In this document: positions 44,054 through 52,580 of the stretch, one piece after another | How positions within the stretch are numbered: position 1 is the stretch's first letter | Layout: each line of letters opens with the position of its first letter | Assembly (NCBI RefSeq): GCF_007197775.1 | Contig: NZ_CP041638.1 | Location: 310,001-374,000 of the forward strand | Source of the DNA: Thalassotalea sp. PS06 | GTDB lineage: Bacteria; Pseudomonadota; Gammaproteobacteria; Enterobacterales; Alteromonadaceae | Direction of reading: 5' to 3' | DNA: 64,000 bases | Notes under the pieces: generated by a model | The model's database searches: none | What the model was told of the DNA's origin: nothing | Seen by the model: only the letters and a program-made list of their open reading frames with translations | Program-made: the position numbers and the translations under genes

Positions 44054-46400
44054 AGCAAAGTCAAAAAATAAAAAACCGAGCAAAAACCAAACTCGGGCGA
44101 AAACCCACGGACAGACATTTACCCGTTACTTAATCATAACCGGGCTTAAACTGGCATTTATCGGTTTGGTGTTGATTACCGCATATGGCCTTTATCTTGA
44201 TGGTAAAGTGCGTCATAAATTTGAGGGGCAACGCTGGCAGGTACCGGCTCAGGTTTATGGAGCGATACCAACTTTTACTCAGGAACAGAACGTAAATTTT
44301 GACAATATTGAATTGCAGCTACTGCAACTCAAATATTCCCGGGTTTCACGCGTAGACGAACCTGGTGAGTTTACCCGCAAAGGTCCTCGCCTGATTATTT
44401 ATCGCCGTCAGTTTGATTTTGGCCTTGGCTTAGAGGCTCCGGCGAAGATTGAAATCGAACAGAAAAACGGTGAAGTTTACCGCCTTACTTACAATGATCA
44501 TGAAACCTATAAAGTTCAGTTAGAACCGATTCTGCTGGAACGAATCGTCTCATCTCAGGGAGAAGACCGTGTCTTTGTTCCTCTCGAACAAATTCCACAA
44601 TCCATGGTAGAAACATTATTGTTTGTCGAAGACAAAGACTTTTATCATCACCATGGTTTGTCCTTTACCGGTATTGCTCGTGCCTTTTGGAGTAATTTGA
44701 GAGCCGGGGCGAGAGTCCAGGGAGGAAGTACCCTGACGCAACAGCTCGCCAAAAACATGTATTTGAACCGGGAAAAAACCCTGTGGCGGAAGATTAATGA
44801 AGCCATTATCGCAGTCATTCTTGAGCTTCGCTATTCCAAAGATCAGATACTGGAAGCCTACGTTAATGAAGTCTATGTCGGGCAGCACTACGGTAGTGGT
44901 ATTTATGGCATGGGGCTGGCGTCTAATTTCTATTTTGGCAAACCGCTATCACAGCTCGATGAAGAACAAATCGCCTTATTGGTTGGTATCGTTAAGGGGC
45001 CTTCCTATTACGATCCCTGGAAATATCCGGAGCGGGCAACTGAGCGTCGCGACCTAGTACTTCGGGTGATGTTTGAAAACCACTTGTTGGACCGTGAAAC
45101 CTATCAGCAGGGTATCGAGTCAGGCTTAAATATTCGCCCGAACAGACGATTTGCACAACGTACTTTCCCGGCTTACAGCCAGCAGGTACGTCGAGAATTA
45201 AAGCAATTTGGTGCCAGCCAATCGCTGCAATCTGGTCTTCGAATCTTTACCGGGTTTGATTTCGTGAAGCAGCTAAATGCCGAGCGCACGGTTTTGAATC
45301 AGCTGGACTTATTGGAGCAGAAACAAGGCGTTGATGATCTGCAAACAGCGATGATTGTTACCAATGTCAAAGACGCATCAATTGCCGCTATCGTTGGCGA
45401 TCGTAACGTTAAGTATTCGGGTTTTAATCGCGCTCTGGATGCCAAACGTCCTATTGGTTCTTTAATTAAGCCTGCGGTTTATCTGTCGGCATTGGAGCGT
45501 TTTGAACAATACAACCTGGCCACGCCGTTAGCGGATGAACCTATTACCCTGCAAAATGATCAAGGGCAAACCTGGCAGCCGAAAAACTACGATGGCAAAT
45601 TCCGGGAAAAAGTGACCTTGATCCAGGGGTTGAGCCAATCGTTAAATATTCCAACGGTTAACCTGGGAATGACACTCGGACTCGATAGCGTTGCGGATAC
45701 CTTAAATGCCCTTGGCTATGAAGAGACGGTACCAAAGAACCCAAGTACCTTGTTAGGCTCCATTAGTATGTCGCCATTAGAAGTAAATCAATGGTATTCG
45801 ACCATTGCTAACAACGGCATGTATAACCAGTCTCGGGCGATTACTGCAATTTATACCAGTGGCGGTAAGGTGATTTGGGAACAACCCCAATATGCCGATC
45901 AGCGCTTATCACTGCAAGGCGCTTACTTAATCGATTACGCATTGAAAAAAGTAACCAAAGAGGGAACCGCGAAGCGTCTTAGCTGGCAGTTTCCTGACCT
46001 TGTGCTGGCAGGCAAAACCGGAACCAGTAACGACCTTCGTGATTCCTGGTTTGTAGGATTCGATCAACAGACTTTGGTAACCACCTGGATAGGCAGAGAC
46101 GATAATAAGCCCATGGGATTAACTGGCAGTAGCGGTGCTCTGTCTTTGTTTTCTGGCTTCTTTAAGGCTCAGGGTGGCGCCAGTCGTTTTGACCTGCTGC
46201 CCGAAGGTATCGAGATGACCGACTTTGAAGTGGCAACGGGGAATGCGGTAACCAGTGAGTGTATGTCGATGGTTCGCTATCCTGCGGTCCGGGATGGATT
46301 GTTCCACTCTGATCAATGTTTGCAACCCAAGCCAGAAAAAAAATCCTGGTTTCAACGCTGGTTTGGTGGCTCATCGGATACCGCTGCCGGAGGTAGCTAA
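44043..46400 (+). CDS. mrcB: Penicillin-binding protein 1B (bifunctional transglycosylase/transpeptidase)
   Basis: 785 residues from ATG 44043, inside the end of hrpB. A basic cytoplasmic tail (AKSKNKKPSKNQTR) precedes one membrane helix (about residues 35-57). Then come a UB2H-like domain, the glycosyltransferase 51 domain with catalytic E196 (VEDKDFYHHHG) and QGGSTLTQQLAKN, and the transpeptidase domain with active serine 473 (IGSLIK), SLN and KTGTS. It polymerises and cross-links peptidoglycan in the periplasm. UB2H is the docking site for LpoB in enterobacteria; no lpoB is in the window. Confidence 0.95.
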   Translation: MSAKAKSKNKKPSKNQTRAKTHGQTFTRYLIITGLKLAFIGLVLITAYGLYLDGKVRHKFEGQRWQVPAQVYGAIPTFTQEQNVNFDNIELQLLQLKYSRVSRVDEPGEFTRKGPRLIIYRRQFDFGLGLEAPAKIEIEQKNGEVYRLTYNDHETYKVQLEPILLERIVSSQGEDRVFVPLEQIPQSMVETLLFVEDKDFYHHHGLSFTGIARAFWSNLRAGARVQGGSTLTQQLAKNMYLNREKTLWRKINEAIIAVILELRYSKDQILEAYVNEVYVGQHYGSGIYGMGLASNFYFGKPLSQLDEEQIALLVGIVKGPSYYDPWKYPERATERRDLVLRVMFENHLLDRETYQQGIESGLNIRPNRRFAQRTFPAYSQQVRRELKQFGASQSLQSGLRIFTGFDFVKQLNAERTVLNQLDLLEQKQGVDDLQTAMIVTNVKDASIAAIVGDRNVKYSGFNRALDAKRPIGSLIKPAVYLSALERFEQYNLATPLADEPITLQNDQGQTWQPKNYDGKFREKVTLIQGLSQSLNIPTVNLGMTLGLDSVADTLNALGYEETVPKNPSTLLGSISMSPLEVNQWYSTIANNGMYNQSRAITAIYTSGGKVIWEQPQYADQRLSLQGAYLIDYALKKVTKEGTAKRLSWQFPDLVLAGKTGTSNDLRDSWFVGFDQQTLVTTWIGRDDNKPMGLTGSSGALSLFSGFFKAQGGASRFDLLPEGIEMTDFEVATGNAVTSECMSMVRYPAVRDGLFHSDQCLQPKPEKKSWFQRWFGGSSDTAAGGS

Positions 46401-46490
46401 CGTTTAGCGACAATTCTTGTATTTATTGTTATTTCCACTAGGTTTAAAAAAAGCGGTGTAATTCGTAACGAACCTCATGGAAGAAGAGCA

Positions 46491-47336
46491 ATGAAAATAA
46501 GCGTTATTATCCCCTTTTATCGTCGTCAGCATTGTTTCCATAACTCCCTGGCATCTGTACTGGCGCAAACTTATCCTGTCCACGAAATCATTGTCGTCGA
46601 TGATAATTCTCAAGGTGATGCAAGCGAATACCTTTCGCAATTCTCGCAACACGTCAAGCTCATCAGTCTCGGGCAAAATGTCGGTGCCGCTCAGGCCCGC
46701 AATATCGGTGTGTCCGCCGCGTCTGGAGACTTTGTCGCTTTTTTGGATAGCGATGATACCTGGCACCCACAAAAACTTGCCAATCAGGTGATATTTTTGC
46801 AATCCCATCCTGATATCAAGGTGTCGCATACAGGTTGTCGCAACGTCTATGCCAATGGCAAGGTGAATACCTTTAATGATAAACCGGCGATATTGCAATT
46901 TAAGGATCAGTTACTGGAGAACCAGTTTAAAATTCAAAGCGCAATGATCGATAGAGATTACTTTCTCAGTCTTGGGGGCTTTACTCAACATATGCGCAAT
47001 TGTCAGGATTATGAACTGGCAATGCGGATCATTACCCGCGGCGATAAAATCGCATTCTTAACTAAACCGCTCACCGATATTCATCAGGGACATGAAGATA
47101 AGCTGACAAATCGTAGCTGGGCAGTTTTTAAAGGACAGATGAAAGTTACCTGGATATATCGCAGGCACTATATCGAAACTTTAGGGTTTTTTGGTGCTCT
47201 TGCCTGTGTCAGTAAACGATTTGAGCGATTGGGCTACGCCAAAGGGGGGGCCAGAGGATACGTATTAAGAAAACTGGCACAATTCAGCCTCCTGGTGTTA
47301 CCAAGCGATAAGCTTCAGGCAACGAAAGGCACTTAG
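46491..47336 (+). CDS. Family 2 glycosyltransferase (copy 1)
   Basis: 281 residues, GT-A fold: SVIIPFYRRQHCFHNSLASVL at the N-terminus, IIVVDDNSQ, NVGAAQARNIGV and the DxD-type site AFLDSDDTWHPQKL (about residue 86). The acceptor region contains CQDYELAMRI. It transfers sugar from a nucleotide donor to a surface glycan or lipid; the exact sugar is unknown. It is closely similar to the protein at 48677-49558. Its ribosome site (gaagag) is weak. It converges on ldhA, with 11 bp between stops. Confidence 0.88.
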   Translation: MKISVIIPFYRRQHCFHNSLASVLAQTYPVHEIIVVDDNSQGDASEYLSQFSQHVKLISLGQNVGAAQARNIGVSAASGDFVAFLDSDDTWHPQKLANQVIFLQSHPDIKVSHTGCRNVYANGKVNTFNDKPAILQFKDQLLENQFKIQSAMIDRDYFLSLGGFTQHMRNCQDYELAMRIITRGDKIAFLTKPLTDIHQGHEDKLTNRSWAVFKGQMKVTWIYRRHYIETLGFFGALACVSKRFERLGYAKGGARGYVLRKLAQFSLLVLPSDKLQATKGT

Positions 47337-47347
47337 TATCTCTGACT

Positions 47348-48340
47348 TCAGGCAATTAAGTTATCGCAGTCTTTCCCCGATAACAGGGTTTCAATATTAT
47401 CCAGGGTGGTCTGGGCTATGGTGATCAGCGCTTCTTCAGTAAAAAATCCCTGATGCCCGGTAATAAACACATTGGGGAAGGTGAGTAATCGGGTAAAAAT
47501 ATCGTCCTGCACAATATCATCGGATAAATCTTCAAAAAACAGTTCACTTTCCAGCTCATAAACATCGAGTCCAAGAAATCCAATTTTTCTCGATTTCAAC
47601 CCGCCAATGATGGCGTTGCTATCTACCAGGCCACCTCTCGACGTATTGATTATCACCACGCCGGTCTTCATTTTTGCTAAGGCTTCACTGTCGATTATGT
47701 GCTTGGTATCAGGAGTCAGGGGGCAATGCAGACTAATTATGTCCGATTGACTGAATAAGTCGTCGAGGGTGACGTACTTAGCGCCAAGGGTTTGTAAATC
47801 CGGATTTGGATAAGGGTCGTAGCAATGAACCTGACAACCAAAACCAAGCAAGATCTTAATGGTAGCCAGGCCAATTTTTCCGGTACCGATAACGCCAATG
47901 GTTTTCCCATGAAGGTTAAAACCCATCAGACCATCAAGGGCAAAATTGTTTTCTCTGACTCGCCAGTAAGCCTTATGAAATTTTCGGCTTAATGTCAGCA
48001 GGATGCCAACCGTGTGTTCTGCCACTGCCTCTGGAGAGTATTCGGGAACCCGGCAAATCTTGATGTTGAACTGACGAGCGGCTTTTAAATCGAGATTATT
48101 AAACCCGGCGCAGCGCAGTGCCACTACATTAACTCCGAATGTGTGCAGTTGCTCGAGAACATGATGATCAACTACATCGTTGACGAATACACAAACCGCC
48201 TGAAAACCCTGGGCTAGCTCAACCGTTTGGCGACTAAGGCGGGATTCAAAAAAATGCAGGTCCAATTGCCCGCCCTGATTAAACTGTTCGAGAAATTGTT
48301 GATCGTATTTTTTACTGGAGAATACTGCGACTTTGTACAT
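47348..48340 (-). CDS. ldhA: D-lactate dehydrogenase
   Basis: 330 residues, one more than E. coli LdhA and similar throughout. It reduces pyruvate to D-lactate with NADH. The NAD-binding motif is GVIGTGKIG, catalytic arginine lies in NTSRGGLVDS, glutamate in DVYELES and histidine in TGHQGFFTEEAL. The phrase LRCAGFNNLDL also agrees with LdhA rather than with other 2-hydroxyacid dehydrogenases. The gene sits between two paralogous glycosyltransferase genes on the other strand, with no obvious functional link. Confidence 0.92.
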   Translation of the reverse strand: MYKVAVFSSKKYDQQFLEQFNQGGQLDLHFFESRLSRQTVELAQGFQAVCVFVNDVVDHHVLEQLHTFGVNVVALRCAGFNNLDLKAARQFNIKICRVPEYSPEAVAEHTVGILLTLSRKFHKAYWRVRENNFALDGLMGFNLHGKTIGVIGTGKIGLATIKILLGFGCQVHCYDPYPNPDLQTLGAKYVTLDDLFSQSDIISLHCPLTPDTKHIIDSEALAKMKTGVVIINTSRGGLVDSNAIIGGLKSRKIGFLGLDVYELESELFFEDLSDDIVQDDIFTRLLTFPNVFITGHQGFFTEEALITIAQTTLDNIETLLSGKDCDNLIA

Positions 48341-48676
48341 GTTAAGTTCTCTGGTATTACCGCCAAGATGAATCTAGCATAGCATTTTCTGGTCGATACT
48401 AAAGATGCCACCAATATATTGATTTCACGTCAATATTTTCTATGCTCAATAAAAGGAATGAGTTTACACGTAGATTTTCTTTGCAAAACATGGACATTGC
48501 TAAGTGCTCGTTCGAAACAAACTTCTAACGGCACCATTGGGGTTCGCAAGGTGTTTAGGCACCTCCACAATCGAGAACAAATTCGATATTCGCCTAACGC
48601 TAAATTCGACGTCCTGCCCTGGCTCTAACCGTGCGCATTCATGGAAGATATTGACAATAACAATAAGGAGTTAAAG
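48341..48676. other. Intergenic region between ldhA and glycosyltransferase copy 2
   Basis: About 335 bp holding the promoters of ldhA (leftward) and the glycosyltransferase (rightward). A 69-codon frame at 48419-48628 has no family likeness or ribosome site and is not called. I see no repeat or strong hairpin here. Confidence 0.4.
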
Positions 48677-49558
48677 GTGACTATAAATGTCAGCGTAATT
48701 ATCCCGTTTTATCAGCGACAATCGGTGTTCGATCAGACCATGCAGTCCGTGCTTGGCCAGTCAATGCCGCCACGGGAAATCATCATTGTTAATGATGGTT
48801 CGGGAGGCGACTCATCAGAATTTCTGGAGCAATACGAAAACGTAGCAACCATCATTGATTTACCGGAAAACCATGGGGTTTCCGAAGCCCGCAATATTGG
48901 TGTAAATTTGGCAAAAGGCGAATATATCGCGTTTATTGATAGCGATGATATCTGGCATCCTGAAAAGCTGGAGTTGCAATATAACTACATGGAAAAACAT
49001 CCCGATGTCGACCTGCTTCATACCGGCTGTTGTATTTTCGGTGAGAACAGGCCCGATGCAGAATATAACGACAAGCCAAGCCAATTAACGGTGGCGGATT
49101 TAGTGCACTCGGCTCAGGTTATGTTCCAAAGTGTGATGATGAAAACCCATGTTTTCAGGCAAACCGGAGGCTTTGATCCAAGGTTTCGACAAACCGAGGA
49201 CTGGGAGTTGTCCATGCGCTTAGCCAAGGAAGGATATAGTCAGCACTTTTTAAATAAAACCTTGGTAAAAATCCGACGCGGTGAGCAGGATCATCTTTCA
49301 CAAAACTGGCGTGGTTATCTCAGTGGGCACTGGGGCGTAATGGTAAAGTTTAAATCGCTATTTCGTCGCCATCTGGGTTTTCATGGGTATTATCAACGTC
49401 TGTTCAACTACTTGGACGCGGCGGGCTACAAGCAAAATCGTTGGCTTGGAAAAGGGGTCATTGTGTTGGCAAGATCTCTAAAAGCCGTTAATCGGCTGTC
49501 GCTAATCTTCGCCAGTAAACCACCAATAGAAGAGAGAGAAAAAGACTACGAAACCTGA
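48677..49558 (+). CDS. Family 2 glycosyltransferase (copy 2)
   Basis: 293 residues from GTG 48677, chosen because AAGGAG lies 6 nt upstream and the product then starts MTINVSVIIPFYQRQ, in register with copy 1; the frame also contains ATG 48641. GT-A motifs: EIIIVNDGSGG, NHGVSEARNIGVNLAKG, AFIDSDDIWHPEKL and RQTEDWELSMRLAKEG. It is a paralogue of 46491-47336; they probably arose by duplication and later received ldhA between them, or flanked it from the start. Sugar specificity is unknown. Confidence 0.87.
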   Translation: MTINVSVIIPFYQRQSVFDQTMQSVLGQSMPPREIIIVNDGSGGDSSEFLEQYENVATIIDLPENHGVSEARNIGVNLAKGEYIAFIDSDDIWHPEKLELQYNYMEKHPDVDLLHTGCCIFGENRPDAEYNDKPSQLTVADLVHSAQVMFQSVMMKTHVFRQTGGFDPRFRQTEDWELSMRLAKEGYSQHFLNKTLVKIRRGEQDHLSQNWRGYLSGHWGVMVKFKSLFRRHLGFHGYYQRLFNYLDAAGYKQNRWLGKGVIVLARSLKAVNRLSLIFASKPPIEEREKDYET

Positions 49559-49592
49559 ATTTTCTACTTTCGAGATTTTTTAATGATTCAAC

Positions 49593-49627
49593 AAAAAGGC
49601 CTGTTCTTATCAAAGAACAGGCCTTTT
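49593..49627. terminator. Bidirectional terminator between glycosyltransferase and hemL
   Basis: Near-perfect stem AAAAGGCCTGTTCTT/AAGAACAGGCCTTTT with a short loop. A-run and T-run flank it, so it can terminate both convergent genes. Confidence 0.9.
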
Positions 49628-49654
49628 CCGTGTATAGACGTAAATACGAGTTAT

Positions 49655-50935
49655 TTACAGCTTTTCTAAACAGCGTTTAGCCGCAGCTATCGTTGCATCA
49701 ATATCTTCGTCGGAATGAGCGGTGGACAGGAAGCCAGCTTCAAAAGCACTTGGTGCCAGGTATACACCTTCTTCCAACATTAAGTGGAAGAAGCGATTGA
49801 AACGGTCACCGTCGCAAGCTGTAGCTTGAGCAAAAGAAGTCACTTTTTCCTGTTCGGTAAAGAAGAAACCAAACATGGCACCGACGTAGTTAATCGCCAT
49901 CGGAATACCAACTTCATCTGCAGCTTGCTTCAAGCCTTCCGCAAGGCGTTTGGTATTCGCCGCTAATTGGGTGTGATGGTCTTTCTCACTTAAAAGATTA
50001 AGCGCCGTTAAACCTGCCGCCATAGCGATTGGGTTACCTGATAAGGTGCCTGCCTGGTATACCGGGCCTACTGGCGCGATGTAATCCATAATCTCAGCCT
50101 TACCGCCAAAAGCGCCAACCGGCATACCGCCACCAATAACTTTACCAAGTGTGGTTAAATCTGGCTTGATGTTGTAATACTCTTGCGCACCACCTAACGA
50201 TACGCGAAAACCTGTCATGACTTCGTCAAGGATCAGTACCGATTTGTACTCATCACAAATCGAACGCAGGCCTTCAAGGAAGCCAGGTTGTGGTGGAATA
50301 CAGTTCATGTTGCCAGCTACTGGTTCAACAATGATACAGGCAATTTCATCGCCATATTCGGTAAAGATTTCTTTCACTGAATCCAAATCGTTGAAGGTTA
50401 CCGTTAAGGTATGTTTGGCAAAATCCTCTGGGATGCCCGGAGAATTTGGAACACCAAGTGTTAAGGCTCCAGACCCCGCTTTAACTAGAAGCGAGTCGGC
50501 ATGGCCGTGGTAGCAACCTTCAAACTTTAAGATTTTATCGCGACCGGTGTAACCACGGGCTAAGCGGATAGCACTCATGGTCGCTTCTGTACCTGAGCTA
50601 ACCATGCGCAGTTTTTCCATTGATGGTACTAACTCACGCACTTTTTCCGCCATGGTGATTTCTAATTCGGTTGGTGCCCCGAAGCTCAAGCCATTTTGCG
50701 CGGTGCTGATCACCGCTTCACGAATCTTCGGGTGGTTGTGACCAAGGATCATCGGTCCCCAGGAACCGACATAATCAATGTATTTGTTATCGTCGGCATC
50801 ATAAATATATGGACCATCGGCATGCTTAATAAAACAAGGTGTACCGCCAACGCTTTTGAAAGCACGAACCGGAGAGTTCACTCCACCTGGAATGGTTTCC
50901 TGAGCTTGCTCAAATAATTGTTCAGAATGAGACAT
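49655..50935 (-). CDS. hemL: Glutamate-1-semialdehyde 2,1-aminomutase
   Basis: 426 residues, exactly E. coli size. It converts glutamate-1-semialdehyde to 5-aminolevulinate, the start of tetrapyrrole synthesis, using PMP/PLP. Motifs: [42 protein letters not shown] and the cofactor lysine in [18 protein letters not shown]. It begins 2 bp after the pyrB stop, so the two are cotranscribed. Its product feeds NirB siroheme (via cobA) and heme (hemJ nearby). Confidence 0.97.
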   Translation of the reverse strand: MSHSEQLFEQAQETIPGGVNSPVRAFKSVGGTPCFIKHADGPYIYDADDNKYIDYVGSWGPMILGHNHPKIREAVISTAQNGLSFGAPTELEITMAEKVRELVPSMEKLRMVSSGTEATMSAIRLARGYTGRDKILKFEGCYHGHADSLLVKAGSGALTLGVPNSPGIPEDFAKHTLTVTFNDLDSVKEIFTEYGDEIACIIVEPVAGNMNCIPPQPGFLEGLRSICDEYKSVLILDEVMTGFRVSLGGAQEYYNIKPDLTTLGKVIGGGMPVGAFGGKAEIMDYIAPVGPVYQAGTLSGNPIAMAAGLTALNLLSEKDHHTQLAANTKRLAEGLKQAADEVGIPMAINYVGAMFGFFFTEQEKVTSFAQATACDGDRFNRFFHLMLEEGVYLAPSAFEAGFLSTAHSDEDIDATIAAAKRCLEKL

Positions 50936-50937
50936 AC

Positions 50938-51957
50938 TTACTCACTTATTTGTTTGTTGGAAAACCAGGTCACCGGTTTTTCGTGTTTGTGAAGAATTTC
51001 GTCAACCCCAAGGGTCAGGGCAAACAACGCCATGCGAACCAATACACCGTTTTGTGCCTGGCGGAATATGGCGAGATTGTTGTGATCATTTAAATCAACG
51101 TCCAGTTCATTTGCTTCTGGACGGGAATCCCGTGGCAGCGGATGCATGATAACCGTATGGTCTTTACAGTACTGCTCGTACACACGTTTGTTCAGACTAA
51201 AATGACCGCGATACTGGTCAGCTTCTTCCTTGCTGGCGAAGCGTTCCTGCTGAATTCGCGTCTGATATACCACATCACTTTCCAGATTACCGGCCATGCT
51301 ATCGGTGATGGTTATTTTGTGCCCGGCATTTTCTAGCACATCGACAACCGATGATGGCATTTGCAAGGCTTCTGGTGAGAGCAAAGTGACGTTGAGATTC
51401 TTATAAAGACTTAATAGTTTAGACAGGGAGTGTACGGTACGACCATGTTTCAGATCACCCATCAAAACGATATTCAAGTCATCAATACCCTTTCCGTAAC
51501 GAGTCATCTCAGCTTCGATGGTGAATAGGTCGAGTAGTGCCTGGGTAGGGTGTTCATTGGCACCGTCACCGCCATTAATTACCGGCACTGTAGAGCCTTC
51601 GGCAAATTCGCCGACTGAATACATGTCTGGGTGGCGCATGGCAATAACGTCAGCATATCCGGAAATCACTCTTGCGGTATCGAACAGGCTTTCGCCTTTG
51701 GATAGGCTCGAGCTTTCCTGGCCGACGGTTTCATGAACGAATCCGCCAAGCAACTGAAAGGCAGTACCAAATGAAACCCGGGTACGGGTTGAAGGTTCGA
51801 AAAACAGATTGTTTAAGATTGCGCCTTCTAAAACATGACAGCGTTTTTGCCTGCTGGCGTAGGGGATCATTAATTTGGCAACGTCGAGAATGCGGCACAC
51901 GGACTCTCGATCGAACTGAGCCACGGACAGAATGTGGCTACCTTGAAATTGCATCAT
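50938..51957 (-). CDS. pyrB: Aspartate carbamoyltransferase
   Basis: 339 residues, about 28 longer than E. coli PyrB. It makes N-carbamoyl-aspartate for pyrimidines. The carbamoyl-phosphate motif is [12 protein letters not shown], then [17 protein letters not shown] and [16 protein letters not shown]. The extra length lies mainly in the N-terminal region and the C-terminal tail. No pyrI regulatory subunit follows, unlike E. coli; hemL is downstream instead. Two adjacent ATG codons (51957 and 51954) could start it. The upstream region carries 12-bp tandem repeats. Confidence 0.95.
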   Translation of the reverse strand: MMQFQGSHILSVAQFDRESVCRILDVAKLMIPYASRQKRCHVLEGAILNNLFFEPSTRTRVSFGTAFQLLGGFVHETVGQESSSLSKGESLFDTARVISGYADVIAMRHPDMYSVGEFAEGSTVPVINGGDGANEHPTQALLDLFTIEAEMTRYGKGIDDLNIVLMGDLKHGRTVHSLSKLLSLYKNLNVTLLSPEALQMPSSVVDVLENAGHKITITDSMAGNLESDVVYQTRIQQERFASKEEADQYRGHFSLNKRVYEQYCKDHTVIMHPLPRDSRPEANELDVDLNDHNNLAIFRQAQNGVLVRMALFALTLGVDEILHKHEKPVTWFSNKQISE

Positions 51958-52016
51958 ATCGCAAAACCTGAATCTAGTTGGTGCCCGGTCAAGCTCGCGG
52001 CCAAGTCACTGTATTA

Positions 52017-52064
52017 GATACTGTACCTGATACTGTACCTGATACTGTGCCTAATACTGTGTTA
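52017..52064. repeat. Four tandem 12-bp units upstream of pyrB
   Basis: GATACTGTACCT twice, GATACTGTGCCT once and AATACTGTGTTA once, head to tail, 60 to 107 bp before the pyrB start. They fall in the leader or promoter of pyrB. Confidence 0.85.
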
Positions 52065-52141
52065 GTAACCGTGAGGGTTCAGGGCAAAATCTGCGCGCAA
52101 CTTTAGCATATTTCCGCTGAATATTGTAATTCTAACGACAC

Positions 52142-52579
52142 CTAACCATAAAAAGGTTTGATAACCGCTAACAGTATGATTGCGAACAAAAACAACACCG
52201 GAACTTCATTAAATATCCGGTAATACAATCCGGTGCGCTGGTTGTTGTCGTTTTGAAAACGCTTCAGCAACACAAAACAGTAACCGTGGTATACGTAAAG
52301 GATAAGTACCAGCAACATTTTAATGTGCAGCCAGATAGACAATCGAAACCAATCCATGCCCTGCATGGCGATAAGAGCGATACCAAACATTAAGGTCAGA
52401 ATGGCAAAGGGAGTAATAAAGTACAACAGGCGTTTCGCCATAATTGCCAGCTGGGCGCGCACCTCGCTGCTATCGCTTTCTGCGTGATACACGAAAATTC
52501 GCGGTAAATAAAAAATGCCTGCAAACCAGGCAACCATAAAAATGATATGTAGGGCTTTGATGGTAAGATACCAACTCAC
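52142..52579 (-). CDS. hemJ: Protoporphyrinogen IX oxidase HemJ-like membrane protein
   Basis: 145 residues with four membrane helices, matching the HemJ (UPF0093) family that oxidises protoporphyrinogen IX in many proteobacteria lacking HemG or HemY. Conserved histidines are in KALHIIFMVAWFAG (about residue 11), the following LPRIFVYHAE, and WLHIKMLLVLILYVYHGY. It begins 1 bp after the clc gene stop, so both are on one transcript. The call rests on length and the histidine pattern. Confidence 0.85.
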   Translation of the reverse strand: MSWYLTIKALHIIFMVAWFAGIFYLPRIFVYHAESDSSEVRAQLAIMAKRLLYFITPFAILTLMFGIALIAMQGMDWFRLSIWLHIKMLLVLILYVYHGYCFVLLKRFQNDNNQRTGLYYRIFNEVPVLFLFAIILLAVIKPFYG

Positions 52580-52580
52580 G

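Noticed and set aside
46404..46898. 164-codon frame on the minus strand
   Set aside because: It is antisense to the glycosyltransferase at 46491, which has clear family motifs.
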